Source: Omphalotus guepiniiformis (Eukaryota; Basidiomycota; Agaricomycetes; Agaricales; Omphalotaceae). From it: a stretch of 64,000 bases of DNA. The DNA lies in assembly GCA_028554645.1 (NCBI GenBank), contig JAQOOI010000049.1, forward strand, positions 248,001-312,000, written 5' to 3'. The notes beneath the pieces were generated by a model. It ran no database searches and had not been told where the DNA came from. It saw nothing but the letters and a program-made list of their open reading frames with translations. Below, piece by piece: positions 21,796-32,551 of the stretch. Numbering within the stretch: position 1 is the first letter of the stretch; each line of letters begins with the position of its first letter. The translations under genes were made by a program, and so were the position numbers.

Positions 21796-22008
21796 TGCTG
21801 GCTCAACCTCCGCAGGAATTCGCTCCAGCTTGGCTGTGTCGTACGAGTTCACTGTAAGCAGCCGTTTGTCTGCGAAGAGAAGGAGATGGAAGAGCTTGGG
21901 ATCACAGAGGGCCGGGCTATGAGTCAAAATTAGGTACAGAGATGGGCACAGTTGCAGAAAACAAAACTACCTCTCTGAGGTTGTCTGACATTTGACCCAC
22001 CGACGTGT
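21796..22008 (-). pseudogene. Truncated copy of the 30,159 gene
   Basis: The minus strand encodes the same first exon and KLFHLLLFADKRLLTVNSYD, ending at the repeat edge after EVEPAGT, after which unrelated sequence follows. The 3' exons are absent. Confidence 0.7.
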
Positions 22009-22390
22009 CGCCGTCATCGTTGATTTGTTGTTGTGCGAGGTGTGAGTCTGAGTGAGGGAAAAGAAGAAATAGCATTAGATTGAGAGGCGACGGCAAACAA
22101 TGCCCGCCATCTTCCCCACAGACTCAGTTGGATCCTATAGGGGCAGAATCCGCGCCCTGAGCCTGAGGATAAGGTGGCTTGCAGTGCGTGCTGCTGCTGT
22201 AGAGGCCCAGCGCAGTAGTGGAAAGCGCAGAGTCAACGCGTCGATCACGTGAGCTTGACCGCCCATCGCATTCAAATTTTTTATTTCTCGTGCTCTCAAT
22301 CTCTTCAATGTATCATCATTTAGGTAGCGATTGGGTTAGTAGCGCAACGATTTCTCTTTTCTTTTACTCACATTTCTACTAGCTGAACTC

Positions 22391-23014
22391 ATGGAAGAGG
22401 CGCCAGCCGATACCAGCGGGGCAGCAGTGCCTTCTGAAGCTGAAGTAGCAGCGGATTCAACTCAACTTCAAAGCGACCACTCGTACGCACTCGCTCGTTG
22501 TCCAACTTCTTTTTCTAAATCTTGTGTTGAAGGACGGATGACTCTGATGAACAAGAAGATACGGGCATCAAGCTCACTGATAGCTTGTATCGCTTCGATA
22601 CTCAGGTGGACACTGCATCAGCCACGAGAACTCAATTGCAAGATTCAATTACGCACGAGGATAGCGCTGACGGCGACACCACTTTGGTAGATACCATGTC
22701 TCCTCCTCGCGAAGCATCGTCCTCGTCTTGTCAGTCTTTATCTCCCCACAAATCTCCAAGCCCCCACAAATCGTTGTCGAGCCCTCGGAAACCGTTTAGA
22801 TTATCTTCGACTTCATGTGAGTACTACCTATATTGCTTCTCTCCCCCATCCGATTAAATGTTCCTGTTGTGTAGTAGCTCGCAGTCGCAACCTTATTCGC
22901 AAGGTCCACCCAGTTACATTGCAAGATTATCAGGGCATCACCACAATCGGACGAACGAGGTCCGGGATCTTAGAGCTTCTTTGGAGCAGGCGTTGGACTG
23001 GCAAGGTAAAGCAC
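22391..23014 (+). pseudogene. Truncated copy of the 29,028-29,785 coiled-coil gene
   Basis: ATG 22391 opens MEEAPADTSGAAVPSEAEVA. An intron near 22,483-22,532 and another near 22,817-22,872 join to SSQSQPYSQGPPSY and RDLRASLEQALDWQGKA, where the repeat ends and frame identity with the full copy is lost. Confidence 0.7.
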
Positions 23015-23446
23015 TACCCACTAGAGCCTGTGAAACTGTATAGGTATGATATAGTAGATATACCGACTACACATCTGATACCGGGCTACAGGGTAAGGAA
23101 AGTACTGATGGAGACAAAGAAAAGAGACACGAATAGTATGTACCTGTTTGTATAGGTACCGGAATAAAGATGGAACATAGAAAACCCCACTCGGGGGTCG
23201 TACGGTAAAGGAAAGTCAAAGCGTATATACTAGAGTCCATGTTTGTAACTACGAGAGTCCATATATTTCAACATGATGCCTAACAATGACCATTCAAAAG
23301 GGTATTCAAGCCCTGATCTGTGGGAGATATTCTTTAGCGATAGAAAAGCACCAGGGGCAGTGCATACACCTACCAGGTACTAGGATTAGCTCTAATAGAA
23401 TGCAAGGACAATTAGTAGCAGCACTGAACACTAGACTAGAAAATGC

Positions 23447-23818
23447 TCACATTTTGGCCGCATCTTCAATAGTCAAACTTCCACTGTCGACCTTGTTTGC
23501 CAGCTGCTCCAGCTGAGCAGCGGATTGCGCCGGGTAGTAATGGTGCCGCCTCCCCTGGTTAGATTTTATCACCTCTAAGGTGATATGAAACCGTCTATCT
23601 GCCTTAGGCACGTTGAACGTGCTGTGGCAGGAACCGGTGACTACTGCACTGTCGGCCTGCATGAGGCTATTATCTGTTTTGGCCAAATGAAAAATAAACT
23701 TTTGCAAATAGGCCCGAATTTTCGGGCTCTTAGCGTAAACCTTTCCATCCGGCCAGGTTATCGTGGAGAGAGCTCTGATGGACTTAGAAATGGTGGAAGT
23801 AGCTTGTTGAGCGAGCAT
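23447..23818 (-). CDS. Small unknown protein, 123 residues
   Basis: Uninterrupted frame from an ATG (MLAQQATSTISKSIRALS) to a stop after TIEDAAKM. It includes WPDGKVYAKSPKIRAYLQKF and PKADRRFHITLEVIK. A 5' leader rich in A and C precedes the ATG, then a minisatellite. No domain recognised; it might be a small ORF of a mobile element given its position between repeats. Confidence 0.4.
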   Translation of the reverse strand: MLAQQATSTISKSIRALSTITWPDGKVYAKSPKIRAYLQKFIFHLAKTDNSLMQADSAVVTGSCHSTFNVPKADRRFHITLEVIKSNQGRRHHYYPAQSAAQLEQLANKVDSGSLTIEDAAKM

Positions 23819-23944
23819 TGTAGAGTGGTTGATAGTGAACTTTTCTCTTGGTCTTAAGTATTCTTACAATTGATCTCCAGTACCAGATTACTCTCACTGG
23901 TCCAGGTTTTAGAGTTCATACTTAAAGTTCAGGCAGTTCAAGAT

Positions 23945-24665
23945 TGAATGGTTGATCTATACTTACAAGCGGACTGTTCTATACTAGATGCTGTTACTTG
24001 CAAGCTAGGTGCTGTACCCCTTGGAATGGTTGAACTATACTTACAAGCTAGGTGCTGTGCAACACAACTCTATACTTACAAGCTGGTGATGGTTCTATAT
24101 GGAGTGCTGTGTAACAACTCTATACTTACAAGCTGGTGACAGTTCTATACTGGATGCTGCGCAACAACTCTATACACTCTATACTTACAAGCTGCACAAG
24201 CTGGTGATGGTTCTATACTGGGTGCTGTGTAACGACTCTATGCACTCTATACTTACAAGCTGGTAACAGCTCTATACTGGGTGCTGTGTAACAACTCTAT
24301 GCTTACACTTACAAGCTAATGATGGTTCTATACTGGGTGCTGTGTAACAACTCTATACTTACAAGCTGGTGACAGTTCTATACTGGATGCTGCGCAACAA
24401 CTCTATACACTCTATACTTACAAGCTGCACAAGCTGGTGATGGTTCTATACTGGGTGCTGTGTAACGACTCTATGCACTCTATACTTACAAGCTGGTAAC
24501 AGCTCTATACTGGGTGCTAACTCTATACACTCTATACTTACAAGCTGCACAAGCTGGTGATGGTTCTATACTGGGTGCTGTGTAACGACTCTATGCACTC
24601 TATACTTACAAGCTGGTAACAGCTCTATACTGGGTGCTGTGTAAAGACTATACTTACAAGCTAGG
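23945..24665. repeat. Minisatellite of TCTATACTTACAAGCTGG type
   Basis: More than ten units combining CTCTATACTTACAAGCTGG, TGATGGTTCTATACTGGGTG and CTGTGTAACAACTC, arranged in higher-order blocks of roughly 60 and 120 bp; blocks near 24,150, 24,390 and 24,520 are nearly identical. No coding frame. Confidence 0.92.
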
Positions 24666-24912
24666 TGCAACAGTGATAACAAAGTATGAAAATTCACACC
24701 AGGTTTAAACGATAGGGAGTAAGTAGCAAGTGGAAACCTCATTGATCATTGCGCAATGCAAAAGCGTTTACTAAGGTAGATTTGCGTGATGATTACAATA
24801 ATGTTTGCATACATGAATGGAAGACCGTGTTTCACACGCGCTATGGTTCAAGTTCTTTCAAAGATCAGGTAACACCGGTGGTGGCCTCACCAATGCGCCA
24901 TCAGCGTTCCTG

Positions 24913-25130
24913 ACGCAAGTAGAGTATTAGTTAACGAAGCAGATACTCAGACGGTCACACAGATAGTGGGAACGACTGAATTATAGTACAGTACCTGACG
25001 CAAGTAGAGTATTAGTTAACGAAGCAGATACTGTAAGGTAAAAGGATAAGTACGTGTATGAATGATAAGTAATAGATATACACACCTCAGACGGTCACAC
25101 AGATAGTGGGAACGACTGAGGTGTTCAGGA
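24913..25130. repeat. Duplicated 80-bp block with one interrupted copy
   Basis: CCTGACGCAAGTAGAGTATT begins at about 24,913 and again at about 24,996. In the first copy it runs directly into CTCAGACGGTCACACAGATA; in the second a 54-bp stretch starting GTAAGG and ending in CACAC separates the two halves. Confidence 0.8.
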
Positions 25131-25329
25131 ATGGGAGACCACATTATATGTGGTCGGCATGAAGCAGAAATAACAAATAAGTATCGAGGATACGAAACGT
25201 TAGCGACGAATGAGAGAGGCGCGTGTATGACCGAAACAAGTAATCGTGTATCTAAAACCGGAAAGATAAAACAAACGTTGTTAGTGATGAATGAAGAAAG
25301 GAAATATTAAAGGTATACGAGGAGGGCTT

Positions 25330-25570
25330 CATCTTATTGTACGCAAAGTGAACACGACCTACGCGCCAAGCCTGAGAAATCAGAATTAAGGACAGTGTCG
25401 AGTATCTGGGTGTCACTATCTCACCCCAAGGGGTAGCAATGGACCTAACTCGATACAAGAGTCAGTAGGCTCTGATGCGGTACTGTGAATCGAGTAAGGG
25501 CGGCGGCCTAGGTACTATACGTTAGGCCATTACATTAGCGCTTAGCATTCAGCGTGCACCAGAGCGTGAC
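25330..25570 (+). pseudogene. LINE reverse-transcriptase fragment, decayed
   Basis: The plus strand reads EIRIKDSVEYLGVTISPQGV, AMDLTRYKSQ then a stop, followed by LMRYCES in another frame. The YLGVTIS-x-x-G block is typical of the region just after the polymerase domain of non-LTR reverse transcriptases. Nothing upstream is readable. Confidence 0.5.
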
Positions 25571-25689
25571 ATGTACGCTGATGTACGCTAGTGTACGCTG
25601 GTCCACGCTGAGGGAGGGCAGCGTGAGCTTGCAGCAAGAATAGGGTTTGCATTACGAGCTAGGCTCCTACTGCATATGGTTGAGCTTAT

Positions 25690-26860
25690 TTTATGATAAA
25701 ATTCACTGTTTTTGCATGTACCCAGTTAGTATGCAAAAATACTCATTAAAGACATTAATTATCATAAAAATTTAATTCACTACTGAAGTCAAAGTCAACT
25801 CCATAATCATCAAGTACCAACTTTAAATCTAAACATCATCCTGTCTCATAAGAGGTTTCTTAACTTTTTGCAAATGAGCTAGAAATGAGTCATGGAAGGC
25901 AATTCTTTTCAATGTCTTCACTCATGGCCACAAAGGATAATTCAACTAAAGCAAATTCCTCCTCACCAAGAAAGATAGTTGCCTTGTCTAAGGTCAAACC
26001 TTGATTCTTGTGAATTGTTATAGCCCAAGCCAGTGTTAGCTCTATTAGCTGTGTTATGTTCAATCCAGTGTCACCCTCTAGTATTCCATTTAACTGTTAA
26101 GCAATGGGAATCCAAGGAAGATTAACTTCTTCCAGGCCTAGATTGGAGGACCTATACCAAATCTCAGCACAATGCTTGTTGTGAAGTAATGTTGCCATCT
26201 AGTATCCTTCACAATCTACAGCTATACTACAGAAGATAGATGCTCATGCAGAGCATTTGCAGAAGAGATATATCAATCTTTCCTGACAAAGTCTCTTACA
26301 TCATTCACCAGCTTATTTAAGCATTAGGGCTTTAACTTAGAGCTACTAAATATCATAATAAGTCCACAGATTCCTTGAAATCATGATTCTATCATCATCA
26401 GCCAAAAGGATCTTTTGTCAAATTTGAAATGTTCATCAGGAGAGAGATATTTCCTAGAGTGAGTTCTGCATTGCTGATAACCAGCAGAGGTAGGTTCATG
26501 ATCCCTCAGACAAAGGAGCACATCTCTAAACAGCTTATGCTCTGGATTACCTCTAGATTGACAAAAGATTTGAGTCAGAGTAATACTAGATTTGGTGAAA
26601 GAATGATATGTCTGAGAATTTCCAACTTTTGAAAGTGATAGATGACTGTTTGGCTTCTGATGAGTAATGGAGTAGAGAGGAGACACTTCAACTGACGAGA
26701 GCTGAGCAACTTATTCTCCAAAAAGCAGAGTGAGAATATCACCTACAACTTCATCATGATTTTTTTAGGATTTTGTCTGAGTTTTTTGAAACAATAATAA
26801 GCTGTATTGATACTATTGAATGGAAGGAACCTCTTCCCAGAACTCTCAGGGGAAAAGAGG
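25690..26860 (-). pseudogene. Decayed Helitron/PIF1-type helicase
   Basis: Minus-strand pieces in order: NPEHKLFRDVLLCLRDHEPT and RKYLSPDEHFKF (26,430-26,580), then far downstream IELTLAWAITIHKNQGLTLD with FLGEEEFALV (about 25,930-26,020), followed by a degraded FVAMS. The last block is the conserved PIF1-helicase segment near motifs V-VI (A-x-T-I-H-K-x-Q-G-L-T). Stops and frame changes interrupt the rest. Rep nuclease and N-terminal helicase motifs are absent. The stretch has one CpG in about 1.2 kb, unlike both flanks. Confidence 0.65.
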
Positions 26861-26869
26861 AAAAGAAAC

Positions 26870-27010
26870 TGATTTATTTCTACATTCTTAAATCTGCTTA
26901 CAGCTGCGGCACATTAAAGCTCTGTATTTACTTGTGTTGTGTCGAAATGTAGCGCCGCGCGCGGTGGCTGTGCAACGGATTTTGGGTCACCCTCTACAAT
27001 TGGGCTCGCT
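26870..27010. repeat. Dispersed repeat related to 9,340-9,515
   Basis: Abuts the Helitron relic. It contains the GC hairpin AGCGCCGCGCGCGGTGGCT followed by CAACGGATTTTGGGTCAC. The position suggests an element end, but which strand carries the terminus is unclear. Confidence 0.55.
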
Positions 27011-27263
27011 TACGCTCACCCAATGAAAAAGCTGCCAGTGCGTGTGCATTCACACGCGGTGGTCCCGTGATGGCACGCCATAGATTTGCAAGTGTTTGCT
27101 CTACATCACAAGCTCGTTGACAATGACTCTCATTTCACGCAAGCTTCCTCTCACTCTTCCATCATCTCTCGTTGCCGGTCCACGCTATGAAGCAGTCGAA
27201 CTTTAGGGCCCGAAGTATCGCTGCTATATGTGTTGGTAGGCTGTTTGTGCACGTAAATCTCCT

Positions 27264-27790
27264 CATATTAGGACCAGACCCCTGGAACTATATGTTGATT
27301 GTGCACCGAGGGATTCTTCTTCAAGTCAGACTCGTGAACCTGACCCCAGGAGCAGAGTCTGACAGCAAGGATTATTCTGAATGTTGAACCAGACCCCTGG
27401 AGCACCATACTGAATAGAAGAGTTTCTAGTAGAGTGCATAGTGTCAACTCGGATGTAGGCAACGCGTGAACCAGACCCTTGGAGCGCGCGTCGAACCTTC
27501 GAAGTTGATAAATCATGGGCGGATATGCTTGTTCCGGGGCAACAGGTATGGTGCTGCTTCCGAGTGGTGTGTTGAAAGAAACAGCAATGATGGTGAGTTT
27601 TTAAAGTTGATTTGTTACCGGATGGCTTACCAGAGCATACAGACTAAATGATTGGGGTTTCCGTTAATCTCTCGTGGGGTATGCTTGTCCGGGGCAACAC
27701 ATATGCAACACATATGGCGCTACTTTCGAGTATTGTGTTGAAAGAAACGGCAGTGAGTCCGTTAATCTCTCGTGAGTATTGGCCTGGTGT
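27264..27790. repeat. Interspersed short repeats
   Basis: GAACCAGACCCCTGGAGC or close variants occur at about 27,269, 27,336, 27,385 and 27,467. Then two copies of a roughly 150-bp unit (TATGCTTGTTCCGGGGCAAC to GTGTTGAAAGAAAC) lie at about 27,527 and 27,675. No supported gene. Confidence 0.7.
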
Positions 27791-27799
27791 CCAAGAACG

Positions 27800-29027
27800 A
27801 AAGTCGCCGATTACCGCGCTAAGCAGGCCTTTGTATTCTCCTGGGGTCAGAGCTGGTCAGAGTCGATTATTTCTCTTATTTGATTAGCTCGGAGAAGCAC
27901 AGGAACACTCAAAGATACTTTCCGCACAGAAAATGATGTCACTGCTGGCGCTGCTCGGGCGCTGTCCGGCCGAAACATGCCTCTGGTAAACAAATGTATA
28001 TGATTGCAACACTTGCAGTGTGACCGCCGCTAGTGCAGTGTGACCGCCGCTAATGCACGACCTTGACCCACCTTGACAACACGGTGTCCTTGAGAATTGG
28101 CAAGGCTCAGCATCGCTGAACGGCCTACCACTTTTCGCATTGAGATAGCAAATTTTTCACGCGCGTAGAGGGAGTGCCAAGGGATACTTCTTCAAAGGTA
28201 TTCCCATGCATTGCTCGACATGCGCTAACCACCAATTTCAAGTCCCCCATGTCTATTGTCTATCTAGCCTTTGGCACCTGCTGGCCCTGAATCTTGGCTT
28301 TAAGTTCCGTGTCACTTCAGGCTCAAAATGCTGAAGTCCCGGTTGTAGCTTAAGGATGGCAGAGGGATACGTCCGCAGTTTTCAGGTATAGTCTCGGTAA
28401 TATCTTGCTTGATATGATTCCACCACCAGCTTGAAGATCCCCGTTGACTTTTCAAATGATTAGAGGGTCACGAGTAGCATACTACGTTGCCGCATTTACA
28501 GTTCTGTTGACCCAGGACCGGAGTCAATGAATGAACAAGTGCGACCAGGCTCGTCGAGTGACCGCTTTTCACGGAAGCCCAGCTCGTTCTGAGATCCTAC
28601 ATAAGTCAGAAACGATTACTTGTAAGTAACGAGTTTACGGAACCCAGGTGATACACAGATGCGGGAATCAACTAATATTGCATCCTGTCAAAAATGAGTA
28701 CTTGTAAGTAACGAGTTCAAAGTCCTGTAAGAAGAAAGTTTGTACGTCCTTGCCTGCGGTTGTCTTAACACGAGTTCCTCAGCGCTACGGCCTGCCAGTG
28801 TGACCAAAAATATTAGCTATTTTTCGTTGTAATTACACTCGGGTAGGCGTATGTAGGCAGGGTAGGCCTCTTGGCATATCTGCAGACTATTGAGTACTAT
28901 TGTAGCACCGTGCAATGCTACATTTGCTACAATCGCTACAGTCGCTCGCAGTCTGGAGATACTACAGTATTCTTGTGAGATATTCCAAAGCATACTATAC
29001 CTCAGTGAGGCACAAAGAATTTACTAT
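27800..29027. other. No supported gene; small duplications
   Basis: AGTGCAGTGTGACCGCCGCTA occurs twice in tandem at about 28,014 and 28,034 (one base differs at the edge), and ACTTGTAAGTAACGAGTT occurs at about 28,618 and 28,699. No coding frame with recognisable content. Confidence 0.5.
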
Positions 29028-29785
29028 TCAAGATAAAACTATTGATGGCTGCGTAAGAATGTATGAGACACGACCGGATTCTTCAACCATGTTCAACCCT
29101 AGAACCTTCAGACGGTCTCGTGTAGCACCAAGCTCCCGACGAAGGACATGGATCTCCTCGCGTGCTTTGCCTTGCCAATCCAACGCCTGCTCCAAAGAAG
29201 CTCTAAGATCCCGGACCTCGTTCGTCCGATTGTGGTGATGCCCTGATAATCTTGCAATGTAACTGGGTGGACCTTGCGAATAAGGTTGCGACTGCGAGCT
29301 ACTACACAACAGGAACATTTAATCGGATGGGGGAGAGAAGCAATATAGGTAGTACTCACATGAAGTCGAAGATAATCTAAACGGTTTCCGAGGGCTCGAC
29401 AACGATTTGTGGGGGCTTGGAGATTTGTGGGGAGATAAAGACTGACAAGACGAGGACGATGCTTCGCGAGGAGGAGACATGGTATCTACCAAAGTGGTGT
29501 CGCCGTCAGCGCTATCCTCGTGCGTAATTGAATCTTGCAATTGAGTTCTCGTGGCTGATGCAGTGTCCACCTGAGTATCGAAGCGATACAAGCTATCAGT
29601 GAGCTTGATGCCCGTATCTTCTTGTTCATCAGAGTCATCCGTCCTTCAACACAAGATTTAGAAAAAGAAGTTGGACAACGAGCGAGTGCGTACGAGTGGT
29701 CGCTTTGAAGTTGAGTTGAATCCGCTGCTACTTCAGCTTCAGAAGGCACTGCTGCCCCGCTGGTATCGGCTGGCGCCTCTTCCAT
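29028..29785 (-). CDS. Coiled-coil protein of unknown function, full copy
   Basis: ATG at 29785 opens MEEAPADTSGAAVPSEAE. Two introns (about 29,644-29,693 and 29,304-29,359) join to DDSDEQEDTGIKLTDSLYRF, a Ser/Pro-rich stretch (SLSPHKSPSPHKSLSSP) and a C-terminal coiled coil (LRASLEQALDWQGKA, EEIHVLRRELGATRDRLK), stop at 29028. The gene is divergent from the 30,159 gene, 373 bp away; the promoter region is shared. The other copy (22,391) is cut at the inverted-repeat edge. Function unknown; the coiled coil and Ser-rich region suggest a structural or regulatory role at most. Confidence 0.5.
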
Positions 29786-30387
29786 GAGTTCAGCTAGTAG
29801 AAATGTGAGTAAAAGAAAAGAGAAATCGTTGCGCTACTAACCCAATCGCTACCTAAATGATGATACATTGAAGAGATTGAGAGCACGAGAAATAAAAAAT
29901 TTGAATGTGATGGGCGGTCAAGCTCACGTGATCGACGCGTTGACTCTGCGCTTTCCACTACTGCGCTGGGCCTCTACAGCAGCAGCACGCACTGCAAGCC
30001 ACCTTATCCTCAGGCTCAGGGCGCGGATTCTGCCCCTATAGGATCCAACTGAGTCTGTGGGGAAGATGGCGGGCATTGTTTGCCGTCGCCTCTCAATCTA
30101 ATGCTATTTCTTCTTTTCCCTCACTCAGACTCACACCTCGCACAACAACAAATCAACGATGACGGCGACACGTCGGTGGGTCAAATGTCAGACAACCTCA
30201 GAGAGGTAGTTTTGTTTTCTGCAACTGTGCCCATCTCTGTACCTAATTTTGACTCATAGCCCGGCCCTCTGTGATCCCAAGCTCTTCCATCTCCTTCTCT
30301 TCGCAGACAAACGGCTGCTTACAGTGAACTCGTACGACACAGCCAAGCTGGAGCGAATTCCTGCGGAGGTTGAGCCAGCAGGTACAG
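29162..30387. repeat. 1,226-bp inverted repeat, copy 2
   Basis: Partner of 21,789-23,014. Here both genes continue across the repeat edges with intact frames, so this is the older, donor copy. Confidence 0.95.
29786..30158. promoter_or_regulatory. Shared divergent promoter region
   Basis: The 373 bp between two head-to-head ATGs must hold both promoters. It includes GTTGCGCTACTAACCCAATC and pyrimidine-rich stretches. No exact element can be assigned by eye; the call rests on gene layout. Confidence 0.4.
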
Positions 30388-30738
30388 TTGCTGCAAAAGG
30401 ATCTCGTGTTTGGTTTATGGCGGTACCACGCCTCCTTAACAATGGTTAGCTTGTCCCTGGGGTACTTTAACCCTTTCCTAAGGTACGCGTCATTCCTCCC
30501 TTCAACTTTGAACCACATATTTGCCCTTTTGCCTTTCAGCGCTCGATGATATGTCGGCGTACCTCAATGAGGAGGAGGTGGATGAGTGTGTTTCGTCTTT
30601 GATGGGTGGAACTAGGGCTGCGCAGCGTGATCGGAGTGGGCGGTGGTTGGTGCCTGTGATCATCATTCACTGAAGTTCTCGTTCAGATGGCTCTAATACA
30701 AACAGGATGGCCATGGACTCCACCTTGGGACGAAGTGA
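30159..30738 (+). CDS. Unknown 126-residue protein, four exons
   Basis: Exons 30,159-30,205, 30,260-30,444, 30,540-30,655 and 30,706-30,738 sum to 381 bases with every junction GT-AG and in phase. The protein begins MTATRRWVKCQTTSE and contains LFHLLLFADKRLLTVNSYDT, FMAVPRLLNNALDDMSAYL and an acidic NEEEVDECVSS, ending GHGLHLGTK. No family recognised. It is divergent from the coiled-coil gene at 29,785 and partly duplicated at 21,796-22,008. Confidence 0.55.
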
Positions 30739-32551
30739 GTGGACATGAGTGGTGGTATGAGTGGAATGGGAGGTCCGGAAGAAAGTAGGAGTCAGTATCA
30801 ATCCGGGTATCTTTCGGTAGGCGGTTCTGGCTTCTTTTGAGTGTCTTTTTTCGATACTAATGGGTTATGATGCGTGTTTTATGGTTTTTTGATTATCGCT
30901 ATGATTGATAGTCTACTTCACAAGCAAACACCTCGCTGCACGTGCTAAGCACTCAACGGCTCTCAGAAACGAAACACAACACAACATACTAAACCGTGTT
31001 GAACCTGGGTACGGTTGTCCTGGAGGACAAGGTCTGTTTTGACTTGATCGGATGATGTTTAGTAATGACGGGGTCCTATAGCATAATGTCACTCACCGAT
31101 GTGACATACCCCATGAGTCGCGTCCATGGACCGGGTGAACAGAGTGCCACCGACGTGCGCAGGTGGCGGCTGGGTGGCGGGCTCGATACGAGGCTAAACG
31201 GATGCCTCAGGGGTCTGCGCTCACGATCCCTGATCGGGAACAACGCTCGTTTACGCCGCCGTCAGTTATATCAGCATTAACTCGAGAGGCCCTTTTGCAC
31301 ACCGCCCTCTTCCTCGCCCCGTTCCTCTTTTTCTTGTCCCTCACTCAATGAGCACCGGGACCTCTCCCTCCTTCACTCCTCTATACCCCCAGCGACAGGC
31401 GCTACGTTGGGTCAGCCAAGAGCACGGTGGTACCGGAAACAACAAAGAAGATGCGTGCGTCAATAACGCATATCTGGTCGTGCGTGTATACAGCATCAAT
31501 GGTGGCTGCTACTGCCGCCGTTCCACCAACTCAGGCCCACCCTACCATTTACACCCGCGCATCCCTCACCAGTCCCTCACCCATATCATCATTCCCGGCA
31601 GCTTCCATCACTCGTCTTGTGAACGGAACATGGACCACGTTCTATGGTAAATGTAACACGGAATAGTCGCGGAGGGCCAGGACCCAAGCGTATGTACCCA
31701 ATCAGGAAGGTGTCATCAAAAGCGACGTTCGATCAAGTCAGAATAGACCTTGTCCTTGAGGTCAACCGTACCTGGGACCATTGCGAACAACGTTTCGGGA
31801 TGACACAACACCATCAACAATTTCAACTGCTCAACTGAACCACGGAGCGCAAACAAAAATGCGTAAATACTGAATTGGTCGATGGATGAGTCATCTACCA
31901 AAAATGAAAAAATGTAGCCTCTTCCACGTAGATACAAACACCCACATATCGGCCTTACCCATAAAAGGACCAAGTAAAGATTAAATATTAATTCTCAATG
32001 TTTCTGATAGCAAATTCATCTGCTAGATTGACTTTCGAGTAAAACTGTCCTCCTACCGCATCTACTGCGTCATGCCTGCAACCAAGCAAGGTTTCTGCCG
32101 ACGCAGTCAGCCTTTTCCCTAGTCATCAATGACCTGAGAATAAGGTTTGAAAGTTATCTCGAAAGACTCGATGACGATGTGGCTTGTGTTGGCTCGACGT
32201 GAGAACTTGCCTTCTCGTTTTGGCTTGGCCTGGGCCGACGGACTTTTCACTGGGCGTCATGCATTCATGGCTTACCCGTATTCGTACCACCTCAACATCG
32301 AATACTGCCTTATTCGCTTGCCTTTGACTCTAACCAGCTCTAAACCTGTAGTACTAGTGTCCCGTAGCAGTTGTAGGGCGTACAGTAGCACCCAAATTCG
32401 GTTGAAATTTCAAAAAATAAGTTCTTCATTTCAATCCATTCCCTGGTGTACTACCCCTTATTGTTAGCGAATGTTGGGGAATACAGGGGTTTTTGCCACA
32501 CTTTCCCTCAATCCTACTGATGTTTGAGTTCAATAACTGGCGACTGAATGC
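30739..32551. other. No confident gene
   Basis: Open frames with some coding character occur (plus strand 31,427-31,666 with Ser/Thr/Pro-rich content; minus strand 31,716-31,973), but no start, splice pattern or family supports them. It likely includes the downstream half of the CACTA-type element whose transposase begins at 36,652. Confidence 0.4.

Larger units (their letters stand above)
21789..23014. repeat. 1,226-bp inverted repeat, copy 1
   Basis: Inverted match to 29,162-30,387, exactly the same length, differing by only a handful of substitutions (for example GACTGGCAAGGT against GATTGGCAAGGC near the right end). It includes the 5' parts of two divergent genes and the shared promoter between them. 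Both genes are cut at the repeat edges in this copy. Confidence 0.95.

Noticed and set aside
23940..24670. CRISPR-like array of regularly spaced repeats
   Set aside because: Spacing is irregular, spacers repeat too, and the genome is eukaryotic; it is a minisatellite.
24913..25130. LTR pair of a retrotransposon
   Set aside because: The duplicated blocks are only 30-45 bp, not bounded by TG...CA, and no gag-pol frame lies between long repeats.
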